From assembly GCA_024403695.1 (NCBI GenBank), contig JAKSRI010000021.1, forward strand, positions 1 through 48,197: a DNA stretch of 48,197 nt, in the 5' to 3' direction. The DNA comes from Saccharofermentans sp. Its GTDB lineage: Bacteria; Bacillota; Clostridia; Saccharofermentanales; Saccharofermentanaceae. Shown in pieces: positions 26,143 to 34,826 of the stretch (positions are counted from its first letter, which is position 1; each line of letters starts with the position of its first letter). The translations under genes and the position numbers were made by a program. A model generated the notes under the pieces. It searched no databases, was not told where the DNA came from, and worked only from the letters and a program-made list of their open reading frames with translations.

Positions 26143-28053
26143 ATGAAAGACAATTTAAAAGGAAAATCAGCTGATAAAAAGTCAGCAAAACCAATGAGTT
26201 CCCTGGCAAAAACGTCTACAAAATCCAAGTCCAAGACCGATTCCAAAAAGAAGGCCAAGACTTCTGGCAAGACATCTTCCAAGACAAAGTCACACGCTCC
26301 TAAGGCAAGTGACGACGTTATTGCCAAGGCTATCGCGAAACAGAAAAAGAAAATGGGCAACAAGTCCGAAAGCAACAAGCCAAAACTTCGCATCATCCCT
26401 CTCGGTGGCATGTCCGAAATTGGTAAAAACATGACCGCTTTCGAGTACGGTAACGACATTATCGTCGTTGACGTTGGTATGGCTTTTGCCGAGGAAAACA
26501 CACCTGGCGTAGACTGCATTATTCAGGATTATAGCTACATCCGTAATAATGCAAATAAGCTTCGTGCTGTTGTTCTCACACACGGACACGAGGACCATAT
26601 CGGTGGTCTTCCATATTTTCTTAAGGAGTTCCAGTGCCCTGTTTATGGTGGCAAATTGACTGTCGAGCTTGTTCGTCACAAACTGGCTGACAAGGGCGTT
26701 AAGCTTAACGGAATTAACCTTCAGGCAGTAGAGCGTGGTGAGAAAGTTAAGATTGGAAACAACTTCCAGGTAGAGTTCATCCACGTTAATCACAGCATCG
26801 CTGACAGCTATGCTGTTGCTATTAAGACACCAGTAGGAATGATAGTTCACTCTGGTGACTTTAAGGTTGATTACACACCAATTAACGGCGGTGTTATTGA
26901 CCTTCAGAGATTTGCAGAGCTCGGTCGCGACGGAGTTCTTCTGTTCATGTGCGAGAGTACTAACATCGAGAAGGATGGTTTCTCCCCTTCTGAAATGATG
27001 GTCCGTGACTCCTTTATGCGTATCTTCCAGAACACAAAGGGTCGTATTATCGTAGCCACATTCTCTTCTCACGTTCATAGAATGCAGCAGATTTTCGAGG
27101 CAGCTGAGAAGTACAACCGCCACGTAGCACTTTCCGGCCGAAGCATGATCACTGTATTTAACGTAGCTAATTCTCTTGGTTACCTTGATATGAGACCTGA
27201 TACTCTTATCGATATCAGCAATATCGACCAATATGACGATGACGAGATTGTTATCCTCACAACTGGCAGCCAGGCCGAGCCAATGAGTGCCCTTTCACGT
27301 ATGGCATTCGCTTCACATAAGGCTGTAGAGATTCGCGAGGGTGATACTGTCATCATCTCCGCTCATCCAATTCCTGGTAACGAGAAGCCAATCTATCGTG
27401 TAATCAATGAGCTCTTTAAGCGTGGTGCTTCTGTCGTATATGAGTCTCTCGCAGAGGTTCACGTATCCGGACACGCATATCGCAATGAGATAAAGATGCT
27501 TCATTCCCTTTTGAAGCCAAAGTATTTTGTTCCTGTTCACGGTGAATACCGTATGCTCTTCAAGCACGTTAAACTCGCCCAGGAACTTGGCACACCAGAA
27601 GCTAATACATTCATTATGAATAACGGCGACGTCCTCGAAGTTGGTAAAAATTCCTGCATGATCGTTGACCACATCCCTGCTAATCCAGTTCTTATTGATG
27701 GTTCAGCAAGCATCGAGCCTGACGATCACGTAATGGCAGATCGTAAACTCCTCGGAGCTGACGGATGCGTGGCTATCGCACTCACAGTTGACGATTCCAC
27801 AGGCGAGCTGGCCTGTGTTCCAGTTGTTAATTCCATCGGTTTCGTATTCGACGATGAGAAAGCAATGATTCACAAGGACTGCGGAGCTCGCGTTATGGCA
27901 CTGCTCTCATCCGGCAAGCGCAAGCACGACAATATTGAGGCCGAGGTCGCTACTCGCCAGTTCAAGATGGCCGTTCGCGACTACATGTTCGAGAAAACAA
28001 AGAGACGTCCATTGATTATCACTAATGTGTGTCACATTAATGAGCGTTGGTAA
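26143..28053 (+). CDS. rnj: Ribonuclease J
   Basis: A 636-aa metallo-beta-lactamase/beta-CASP ribonuclease with 5'-3' exonuclease and endonuclease activity in mRNA decay and rRNA maturation. The zinc motif is LTHGHEDHIGG (His147, His149, Asp151, His152); other metal and beta-CASP motifs are HSGDFKVDYTP, LMCESTNIEKDG, ATFSSHVHRMQQ and VHVSGHA, with HGEYRML. The first 78 residues are an extra lysine/serine-rich tail absent from the usual 555-aa protein; the core starts at KLRIIPLGGMSEIG. The ATG at 26143 has only a weak ribosome binding site. It lies 33 bp after the 3D protein gene and ends at a strong terminator. Confidence 0.95.
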   Translation: MKDNLKGKSADKKSAKPMSSLAKTSTKSKSKTDSKKKAKTSGKTSSKTKSHAPKASDDVIAKAIAKQKKKMGNKSESNKPKLRIIPLGGMSEIGKNMTAFEYGNDIIVVDVGMAFAEENTPGVDCIIQDYSYIRNNANKLRAVVLTHGHEDHIGGLPYFLKEFQCPVYGGKLTVELVRHKLADKGVKLNGINLQAVERGEKVKIGNNFQVEFIHVNHSIADSYAVAIKTPVGMIVHSGDFKVDYTPINGGVIDLQRFAELGRDGVLLFMCESTNIEKDGFSPSEMMVRDSFMRIFQNTKGRIIVATFSSHVHRMQQIFEAAEKYNRHVALSGRSMITVFNVANSLGYLDMRPDTLIDISNIDQYDDDEIVILTTGSQAEPMSALSRMAFASHKAVEIREGDTVIISAHPIPGNEKPIYRVINELFKRGASVVYESLAEVHVSGHAYRNEIKMLHSLLKPKYFVPVHGEYRMLFKHVKLAQELGTPEANTFIMNNGDVLEVGKNSCMIVDHIPANPVLIDGSASIEPDDHVMADRKLLGADGCVAIALTVDDSTGELACVPVVNSIGFVFDDEKAMIHKDCGARVMALLSSGKRKHDNIEAEVATRQFKMAVRDYMFEKTKRRPLIITNVCHINERW

Positions 28054-28080
28054 GTTGTTTGTTGAGATTTGCTTATAGAG

Positions 28081-28098
28081 TCCAGCCTTCGGGCTGGA
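28081..28098 (+). terminator. Terminator of the RNase J gene
   Basis: TCCAGCC (28081-28087), loop TTCG, GGCTGGA (28092-28098), then a run of Ts. The stable UUCG tetraloop and T-run make this a strong rightward terminator 28 bp after the stop codon. Confidence 0.95.
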
Positions 28099-28129
28099 TT
28101 TTTTATTGCTCAATGAATATTGATTTGAC

Positions 28130-28261
28130 GTTGCCAATTGCGTTGCCATTCACAGGCTCAAATGTCAACTAATTTGCAGGTTATGTCAATTCAGCAACTA
28201 TTGACATAACAGTTGACATATCAAGTTGAAAATGGCAACTTTTCGACTATATATGTCAACT
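28130..28261. repeat. Inverted repeats built from GTTG[AC]CAT, upstream cluster
   Basis: At least eight copies of GTTGMCAT or close variants lie here in both orientations. Two arrangements are perfect: TTATGTCAAT (28181-28190) with ATTGACATAA (28200-28209), and AGTTGACATAT (28211-28221) with ATATGTCAACT (28251-28261), the latter enclosing a smaller pair AAGTTG/CAACTT (28223-28228/28236-28241). Single GTTGCCA copies lie at 28130-28136 and 28142-28148. The stretch 28099-28427 holds no gene; these repeats and the 10-bp repeats fill it. The same motif recurs downstream of the nuclease gene and I saw no comparable cluster elsewhere in the window. Confidence 0.8.
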
Positions 28262-28310
28262 AGTATTAAAAGGCTATTAATTATACTCCTGCCCGTCTAG
28301 ATAAATCAAT

Positions 28311-28360
28311 GAATTGTCGGAAATTGTCGGTTTTTGTCGGAAATTGTCGGAAATTGTCGC
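28311..28360 (+). repeat. Five tandem 10-bp repeats (WWWTTGTCGG)
   Basis: Five consecutive 10-bp units all contain TTGTCG at the same register: gaattgtcgg, aaattgtcgg, tttttgtcgg, aaattgtcgg, aaattgtcgc. A period of 10 places all units on one face of the DNA helix, as in iterons or an operator array. It lies 68 bp upstream of the nuclease gene start. Confidence 0.9.
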
Positions 28361-28427
28361 CCACAAGAAGGTTACCAACATGCTATGCTCGATTTATAAC
28401 AATTAGCAATTACGAAAGGTGACCATA

Positions 28428-29144
28428 ATGTACTCAAAAGAATATCTAATAGCAAAAGTTACTTACCTCGAAGGACAGCTAAACAAACTTCCAATTGTAA
28501 CTTTAGGTAAAAATAATGGATATGATGTCGCTAATGTTTACATCACTGGAAAAAACAGAAAACGACATCGCTTAAATACAAAGAGAGGACAAACTTATCT
28601 TGATATTTATAGAACAAGGGAAACACTTGAAAAAGAATTAAAATTATTACTATCCAATCATAGTTTTTTAAAGTGTGCAAAAAGAGTAAGTATTAAACCA
28701 GTGAAATTAATACCTTATTCTATGAAGAAACATTTGGTGCCGGATTCAAATCCACAACCAAAAACTGGCGACTACTGGTACAGTGGAACTCAGATGCGAT
28801 CTCGTCTAGAATTAATAACTGCAGGTGTAATTGATTCGCTAGGACTTGAATTTATGTATGAGCCAGGAATCAAGATTAATAACAACTTATACTATCCTGA
28901 TTTTGTTGTATTTTTACCAGAGTTAGGATGTGGTTTTATTATTGAGTGCTTAGGCGCGACTGAAGATCTTAATTATTTACATCGCAATTATGGAAAATTA
29001 ATTGATTATATAAATATCGATTTTCAACCAAACATGAATTATCTATTATTCTGTGGAAGAACTGATTTTGTTCCGGATCCATTTAATATGAAAGTTGACA
29101 TCGTTAACTTAATAAACAATCTTGCCAGAAAGCTTGTTGCATAG
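28428..29144 (+). CDS. PD-(D/E)XK-like nuclease of an accessory locus
   Basis: A 238-aa protein. The ATG at 28428 has AAAGG 8 nt upstream; a GTG three codons earlier is less well placed. The N-terminal third is basic (KNRKRHRLNTKRGQ) and may bind DNA. The C-terminal half shows a nuclease pattern: RSRLELITAGVIDSLGLEF (glutamate of the first helix), YEPG, then YYPDFVVFLPE (Asp) and GFIIECLGATED (Glu), followed by Tyr- and Lys-containing YLHRNYGKLIDY. Clostridial proteins with the order RSxxE - YPDF - IxE-x2-G - K are known to me as uncharacterised PD-(D/E)XK proteins. Base composition and codon use are AT-rich, unlike rnj and rel on either side, so it was probably acquired. Repeat clusters flank it on both sides. 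Confidence 0.7.
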   Translation: MYSKEYLIAKVTYLEGQLNKLPIVTLGKNNGYDVANVYITGKNRKRHRLNTKRGQTYLDIYRTRETLEKELKLLLSNHSFLKCAKRVSIKPVKLIPYSMKKHLVPDSNPQPKTGDYWYSGTQMRSRLELITAGVIDSLGLEFMYEPGIKINNNLYYPDFVVFLPELGCGFIIECLGATEDLNYLHRNYGKLIDYINIDFQPNMNYLLFCGRTDFVPDPFNMKVDIVNLINNLARKLVA

Positions 29145-29145
29145 G

Positions 29146-29258
29146 AAGTTGCCACAAATGTTGTCATTTTCAAACTGAAATGGCAACTTTTTTGCGATGC
29201 TTGGCAACTACACGAATATTTCCAAATGAGTTGACATAATCTTCAGATTATGGCAACT
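29146..29258. repeat. Inverted repeats built from GTTG[AC]CAT, downstream cluster
   Basis: AAGTTGCCA (29146-29154) pairs with TGGCAACTT (29181-29189), beginning 2 bp after the nuclease stop codon and followed by TTTTTGCG, so it may serve as a terminator. A second pair AGTTGACATAATCT (29229-29242) and AGATTATGGCAACT (29245-29258) matches at 13 of 14 positions; the one mismatch is the A/C that varies in the motif. Single copies of TTGGCAAC lie at 29201-29208 and 29271-29278. The unit is the same as in the upstream cluster. Confidence 0.8.
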
Positions 29259-29321
29259 TCTCAGCAAAATTTGGCAACACACCAATCAATGCAGCATGAA
29301 CAACTCAGCCCACAACAAAAA

Positions 29322-29348
29322 AGCCCCAAACCGTTCAGGCCTGGGGCT
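29322..29348 (-). terminator. Terminator of the rel gene
   Basis: AGCCCCA (29322-29328) and TGGGGCT (29342-29348) form a 7-bp GC-rich stem with a 13-nt loop; on the minus strand a run of Ts follows. It lies 9 bp after the rel stop codon. Confidence 0.92.
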
Positions 29349-29357
29349 CAAATACTA

Positions 29358-31835
29358 TTAATTTCTCTCTACCAGAATTACATCCTTCAAACTCTTAATT
29401 CTGCCAACCGCTCTAGAGTACTGTTCAACACTCTGAACTGTCACTTCGATACTAATGGTTGCAATAAAATCAGCACTTACGCGGGTATTCACCTTCTCTA
29501 TAGACAATCGCTCTTCCTTAAGGCATGTAAGAATATCGATAAGCAGATAATCGCGGTCATTGGCTGTGATTTCCAGCTGAACTTCATAGTTACCACTAAC
29601 CTTCTGAGACTCATCCCACTTAGTTGGTACCAGACGAGCAAATCTCTCCTGATCCTTAGATGAACGATCCGCATACTTACGAATATTGACGATGTTGGTG
29701 CAGTTAGCGCGGTGAACACCGATTCCACCTGTCTGTGTTACATAGCCGATAATCTCATCACCTGGAGCCGGATGACAACACTTAGCAAGATGCACCGCCA
29801 CATTGTCGATACCTTCGATAATGACACCGCTTTCCGCCTTCTTTGCCTTACGTGAAGTCTGCACAGAAGTTGTTGGCGGAGTAAAAATCGATTTCGCCGG
29901 CGGAGTTGATGCCTTAGGGGCAGCTGTCTTAGGCGCAGGAGCGGCCTTAGGAGTTCTAAGCTGGTCTCCCTTACCTATCTCATCTGGCAAATCCTCAGGG
30001 CTATAGTAAACAACCTGTCCGTCGGATGTAGTTCTGTATCCTAATGCGAGACGGTCAGCCTCGGAAAGTGACTTAATATACTCATCACGAAGCTTACCGA
30101 ACACCTTACCTGCAGTCAGTCCGCCATAACCAATAGATGCGTACATATCATCGATAGTATTAAAACTATAGCGAGACAGTATATTCTTAATATTATCTGG
30201 AATCATGAGCTGATTAAGAGTAAATCCATTCTTCTCGATCTCACGCTCCAGACGCTCTTTACCGTCAGCAATATTCTCCGCACGGGCTTCCTTCTTGAAC
30301 CAAGCATTAATCTTGGATCGAGCGGACGCAGTCTTAACCATTTTCGCCCAGTCACGTGATGGACCCTTAATCTTCTCGGAAGACAGAATCTCTACAACAT
30401 CACCCGTCTTAAGCTCGTAGGACAAAGGCACGATTCGGCCATTAACCTTAGCTCCATGCATGTGGTTACCAACGCCACTATGAATACCATAAGCAAAGTC
30501 GATAGGACAGGAACCAACTGGAAGTCTCATAACCTTACCCTTAGGCGTAAATACGAATACCTCACCGAGGGCAACATTTGTCTTAAGCAAATCGAGGAAG
30601 TCTGTTGGATCCTCAGAGTCCTTCTGGGCATCCAGGAACTGCCTTACCCATGTGATTCTCTGGTCATAAGCATCAACCTTAAATGACTTGGAGTTACCTG
30701 CCTCTTTATAATGCCAGTGCGCAGCGATACCGTACTCAGCATCTCTGTGCATGCTATATGTTCTAATCTGAACCTCGAATGTAGTCTCATCAAAAGACTT
30801 ACCACCAGGGCGCTTTACAGTCGTATGAATAGACTGATAACCATTCTCCTTAGGGTTACCAATATAGTCCTTAAATCGACCCGGAAGCGGTATGTACATA
30901 TCATGAACGATACCAAGTGCCGCATAACAATCAGTAAGCGAATCTACAATAATACGGCAAGCGAACATATCATAAATCTGATTAAGCTCCTTACCCTTAT
31001 CGTGCATCTTCTTATAGATACTGTAGAAGTGCTTAGGGCGACCATCACAGTCGTAATGCTTGATGCCATAGGCCTCCAGTTTCTCGGAAATCTCACCAAC
31101 AACCTGAGCCATGAACGCCTCGCGCTCAGAACGCTTGGAAGAAACCATTCCAACCAGCTCGTAGTAAGCATCGTTATCAAGATATCTAAGACAGAGGTCC
31201 TCTAACTCCCACTTAATTCTGAAGACACCAAAACGCTCTGCGAAAGGAACATAAATATCAAGTGTCTCACGTGCCTTCTCAACCTGCTTGGCAGGAGTCT
31301 GGTACTGCATGGTACGCATGTTATGAAGTCTGTCTGCGAGCTTAATAAGAATAACTCGAATGTCCTTTGTCATGGCTACGAGCATCTTACGAACGTTCTC
31401 TGCCTGAACCTCTTCCTTGGTTACATATGCGATTTTGTTAAGCTTTGTTACTCCATCAACAAGGAGCGCGATAGCTGGTCCGAAAAGCTTCTCAAGCATC
31501 TCCGTGTTAGCCTGAGTATCCTCAACAGTATCATGAAGCAAAGCAGCCGCCAGTGACTCCGCATCGACCTCCAACTCCGCCAAAATCATAGCGGTAGCGA
31601 TAGGATGAATGATATACATCTCACCTGTCTTACGCTTCTGCTCAATATGCGCCTTGTAGGCGAAAATAAACGCGCGGGTAATCAGGTCCTCTTCCTCTTT
31701 CATTTTGTCTGGGGAGAGATGTGCCCTGCTTACATAATTATGAAATGCATTAAGTACTTCATTAAACTGCTCCTGTATGTCCTCAGGGATATCAGGAATA
31801 TTATCCATATCAAGCAAATACTCATCCATAAGCAT
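29358..31835 (-). CDS. rel: Bifunctional (p)ppGpp synthetase/hydrolase
   Basis: An 825-aa long RSH enzyme that makes and degrades the alarmone (p)ppGpp. The HD hydrolase domain (about 50-200) has its metal residues at His77 and LLHDTVEDT (His101-Asp102). The synthetase domain (about 240-370) has the G-loop region YSIYKKMHDKGK and GNPKENGYQSIHTTV. The TGS domain (VFVFTPKGKVMRLPVG ... CPIDFAYGIHSGVGN) and C-terminal ACT domain follow. It is some 80 residues longer than usual: a Pro/Ala/Lys/Thr-rich linker (KAAPAPKTAAPKASTPPAKS and on) interrupts the region before the zinc-finger/CC domain. The start overlaps the recJ end by 14 bp, so both belong to one operon. Confidence 0.95.
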   Translation of the reverse strand: MLMDEYLLDMDNIPDIPEDIQEQFNEVLNAFHNYVSRAHLSPDKMKEEEDLITRAFIFAYKAHIEQKRKTGEMYIIHPIATAMILAELEVDAESLAAALLHDTVEDTQANTEMLEKLFGPAIALLVDGVTKLNKIAYVTKEEVQAENVRKMLVAMTKDIRVILIKLADRLHNMRTMQYQTPAKQVEKARETLDIYVPFAERFGVFRIKWELEDLCLRYLDNDAYYELVGMVSSKRSEREAFMAQVVGEISEKLEAYGIKHYDCDGRPKHFYSIYKKMHDKGKELNQIYDMFACRIIVDSLTDCYAALGIVHDMYIPLPGRFKDYIGNPKENGYQSIHTTVKRPGGKSFDETTFEVQIRTYSMHRDAEYGIAAHWHYKEAGNSKSFKVDAYDQRITWVRQFLDAQKDSEDPTDFLDLLKTNVALGEVFVFTPKGKVMRLPVGSCPIDFAYGIHSGVGNHMHGAKVNGRIVPLSYELKTGDVVEILSSEKIKGPSRDWAKMVKTASARSKINAWFKKEARAENIADGKERLEREIEKNGFTLNQLMIPDNIKNILSRYSFNTIDDMYASIGYGGLTAGKVFGKLRDEYIKSLSEADRLALGYRTTSDGQVVYYSPEDLPDEIGKGDQLRTPKAAPAPKTAAPKASTPPAKSIFTPPTTSVQTSRKAKKAESGVIIEGIDNVAVHLAKCCHPAPGDEIIGYVTQTGGIGVHRANCTNIVNIRKYADRSSKDQERFARLVPTKWDESQKVSGNYEVQLEITANDRDYLLIDILTCLKEERLSIEKVNTRVSADFIATISIEVTVQSVEQYSRAVGRIKSLKDVILVERN

Positions 31836-33981
31836 TCAACCTCATATATGTCTTAGAATTAGACAACTGCACCTTGCCCGTATTATTCAGGAAACTAAAG
31901 CAGACTCTGAGCGCCCCGATATTACCGAGTTTCATAAGACCTGCCTCCGAGAATACCTCCAGGCATCGCTTTGTCTGGAATGGAGTAATCTCCACTCCTG
32001 TCTTAATAGTTATCATTTTTGAAAGAAGGTCTACATCAACTGTAGAAATACCCTCCTTGCAATTACCATCCAGCGTCTTAAAGCAAGCTGTATAGTGGTT
32101 CTGACCAGGAATAAAAGCAGTCTTAAGATCAGACTTGGCAAGCTTGGAAATCTGCTCTAGCTCCAGTCCGCTTCCATAAAGTTTCTCAGCTGTGTCAGCC
32201 TTATTCCACATAAATGAATTCTCATAAACAGGAATAATATCCTCGATATAAAGGCTAAGTGTAGTATTACCACGATATGTATATTCGTTCATGGTATAAG
32301 CGATATTTACTCTGTCACCAACCTTAAGAACTCCACTATACTGGCCCATACCAAAACCAACTGCAGAAATAGTTCCTGGCTGTGGATTCTCTCTTCCATC
32401 CGCCAGCTCAATTCTGATATGTGCACCATTACTCATGGATGCCATCTCAGTGATAATAAGATTCTTTGTAGAGAAGATTGGCTTCTTATTGCCAATACCA
32501 AATGGCTTGAGAACATTAACTCGCTCATAAGTCTCGAATGTCACCTGCTCGAATGGAATGCATGCATTAATCTCAAGGAGATTCTCATCATCCTCAGATT
32601 CCTTCTCCTCCTCATCGGCCTCATCCTTTATATGCTGTCTGGCATTCTCTTCCAGTGCCACCATAAAATCACGAAGGCCCTTCTTACTTACAACAAGACC
32701 CGCTGCCTTCTTATGGCCTCCAAAATTCACACAGGATTCCTGAATCTCTGTGAGTGCACCATACAAGTCATACTCGCCAAAAGCTCTTCCTGAACCCTTA
32801 ACATTATTAGGTTCGATTGAATCATCAGTAAAAACGATTGCTGAACGACGGAAATACTGTGCAAGCTTACCTGCCACGATTCCGAGTACACCCTGATGCC
32901 AGTTAGAACCATATACAACAATTGGTCCACATGTATTAGTAAGGAGCCACTCTTCAGGTCTTCTTACATCCTCAACCTGTCTTACAGCCTCAGCAAATAC
33001 ATCTGCCTCGATCTTCTTACGCTCATCATTCTGTTTGCCAAGATCATCAGCAGCTTCCTTAACCATTCTCTCATCGTCAGAAAGGAACAGCTTCAACGCA
33101 TCAGAAGAATCATAAAGTCTTCCTGCGGCATTAATTCTAGGAACAAAATTAAAAGAAATAAAAGTCTCATCAAGACGCTTGCCATTCTCCAGGAGCATGG
33201 AATTCATGATGCGAACACCTAGATTAGCAGGGTCACTCATACTCTTAAATGCCTTCTTGATAATGGTTCTATTCTCATCAACAACGGATACGAGATCTGC
33301 GATAGTAGCAATACCTGCAAGCTCGATAGACTGACGCCAGATATTAGAAGTGAGCTTGAATCTGCCATCTCGACCAAGTGCCTCGACAATCTTAAGTGCT
33401 ACACCAGCACCACAAAGATCCTTAAATGGATAAGTGTTATCTTCACGCTTGGCACAGATTACAACATCCGCATCAGGAAGTGTCTCCTTAACGTTATGGT
33501 GGTCAGAAACAATAATCTTAATACCGCTTTCTTTAATCTTAGTGATGGTATCAAAGTTAGTAATACCACAGTCAACAGTAATAAGAAGAGCTGGCTTGGC
33601 TTCAAGGACCTTGCTTAAAATATTCTCAGTAAGACCATAACCATGCTCAGCTCTGTGTGGAACGATATAATCCACATCACATCCATGACTTCTGAAATAA
33701 CGCACCAAAATAGTAGTGGCCGTTACACCATCACAATCATAATCACCATAAACAAGGATTTTCTGATTGGCTTCGATAGTATTAACAATAATATCTACAG
33801 CCTTGTCCATGTCCACAAACAGGAATGGATCGTGCCAAATTCCACCATCATCCTGAAGAAAGCTCTTACGATCCTCGGGAGTATTGATATTACGGCTTTT
33901 TAATAATACGTCAACTAATGCGTCAGTATCCTTATGATCAAAGGATTCTGACGTATGCCACCTCTTAGAAGTTAATAACAT
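31822..33981 (-). CDS. recJ: Single-stranded-DNA exonuclease RecJ
   Basis: A 719-aa DHH-family 5'-3' exonuclease acting in recombination and repair. Motifs are visible in order: YGDYDCDGVTATTIL (DxD, motif I), VDCGITN, ISDHH-type VSDHHNVKETLP (motif III), the DHHA1 part with YGSNWHQGVLGIVAGKL and GSGRAFG, GGHKKAAG, and the OB-fold near the end. An insertion of acidic residues (KDEADEEEKESEDDEN) lies at about 455-475. The frame begins with ATG CAT ATG; the second ATG (33981) has the better spacing to GAGAG. It ends 14 bp inside rel. Confidence 0.94.
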   Translation of the reverse strand: MLLTSKRWHTSESFDHKDTDALVDVLLKSRNINTPEDRKSFLQDDGGIWHDPFLFVDMDKAVDIIVNTIEANQKILVYGDYDCDGVTATTILVRYFRSHGCDVDYIVPHRAEHGYGLTENILSKVLEAKPALLITVDCGITNFDTITKIKESGIKIIVSDHHNVKETLPDADVVICAKREDNTYPFKDLCGAGVALKIVEALGRDGRFKLTSNIWRQSIELAGIATIADLVSVVDENRTIIKKAFKSMSDPANLGVRIMNSMLLENGKRLDETFISFNFVPRINAAGRLYDSSDALKLFLSDDERMVKEAADDLGKQNDERKKIEADVFAEAVRQVEDVRRPEEWLLTNTCGPIVVYGSNWHQGVLGIVAGKLAQYFRRSAIVFTDDSIEPNNVKGSGRAFGEYDLYGALTEIQESCVNFGGHKKAAGLVVSKKGLRDFMVALEENARQHIKDEADEEEKESEDDENLLEINACIPFEQVTFETYERVNVLKPFGIGNKKPIFSTKNLIITEMASMSNGAHIRIELADGRENPQPGTISAVGFGMGQYSGVLKVGDRVNIAYTMNEYTYRGNTTLSLYIEDIIPVYENSFMWNKADTAEKLYGSGLELEQISKLAKSDLKTAFIPGQNHYTACFKTLDGNCKEGISTVDVDLLSKMITIKTGVEITPFQTKRCLEVFSEAGLMKLGNIGALRVCFSFLNNTGKVQLSNSKTYMRLNAYG

Positions 33982-34085
33982 ATGCATTCTCTCAATTATT
34001 TATTTGAGAATATTTTATCAAAATTCTATAGTGGCTTAAAGTACCCAAATATCAACAACCCGTAAATTTTATCAGGAATTTTGCC

Positions 34086-34823
34086 TTATAAATTGATAGT
34101 ATCCAGAACCTTGGATATGCTTTCGTGGAAACAAAGTGTTGCCATACTGTCAGCGGCAGTCACCTGCTTGTTAATTACCACGAGATACTTGCCCTTGTAG
34201 CCATATGCCAGAGACGCTGCCGGGTTAACCACAAGAGAGGTACCACCGATAATCAAGCAGTCCGCATTTCGTATAAGTTTCACAGAGTTGGTCCATGCGT
34301 CGTCAGGCAGGGACTCGCCGTAAAGTGTTACCTCTGGTCTTACCATGCCACCACATATTTTGCACTTTGGAATCTGCTCGCCGCAGGTAAAAATATAGTC
34401 CGCAGGATACTTCTTATGGCATCTTTTGCAGTAATTTCGAAGAGTTGACCCGTGGATTTCCTGCACGTTATGACTTCCTGCCTTCTGGTGAAGACCGTCG
34501 ATATTCTGAGTGATAATTCCATCGAGCTTGCCACTACGTTCCATCTCGGCAAGTTTAATATGAGCCTTATTAGGTTCGATTCCATCCACATTAAGTTTCT
34601 GTCTGTAGAACTCATAGAAAACCTTTGGCTCATCCTCGAGGCAATTGATGCTAAGAAGATACTCAGGGGAGTATCCGTCGAACTGAACGTCGTGCTGATT
34701 ATAAAGTCCGTCCGTGGATCTAAAGTCAGGGATTCCACTCTCAGTCGATACGCCCGCACCGCCAAAGAAAACGATGTGCTGGGAATCTTTGATTATCTCA
34801 TTAAGTCTGTCGTAATCGCTCAT
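34086..34823 (-). CDS. NAD-dependent protein deacylase (sirtuin)
   Basis: A 245-aa Sir2 enzyme that removes acetyl groups from lysines with NAD. Signature motifs: GAGVSTESGIPDFRS (23-36), TQNIDGLH (105-112), catalytic His124 in EIHGS, zinc cysteines at 132, 135, 154 and 157, and GTSLVVNPAA. It is of the small bacterial SirTM/CobB type. Its ribosome binding site AGGGGG is formed by the last codons of the lipoprotein gene upstream, which ends 4 bp before the ATG, so the two are coupled. The link between a secreted lipoprotein and a sirtuin has no obvious functional sense. Confidence 0.95.
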   Translation of the reverse strand: MSDYDRLNEIIKDSQHIVFFGGAGVSTESGIPDFRSTDGLYNQHDVQFDGYSPEYLLSINCLEDEPKVFYEFYRQKLNVDGIEPNKAHIKLAEMERSGKLDGIITQNIDGLHQKAGSHNVQEIHGSTLRNYCKRCHKKYPADYIFTCGEQIPKCKICGGMVRPEVTLYGESLPDDAWTNSVKLIRNADCLIIGGTSLVVNPAASLAYGYKGKYLVVINKQVTAADSMATLCFHESISKVLDTINL

Positions 34824-34826
34824 AAA

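Noticed and set aside
26290..27231. 313-codon minus-strand frame opposite RNase J
   Set aside because: RNase J motifs on the plus strand are unambiguous; this frame is an antisense artefact.
28311..28360. Possible CRISPR array
   Set aside because: The units are only 10 bp and directly adjacent with no spacers, and no cas gene is present.
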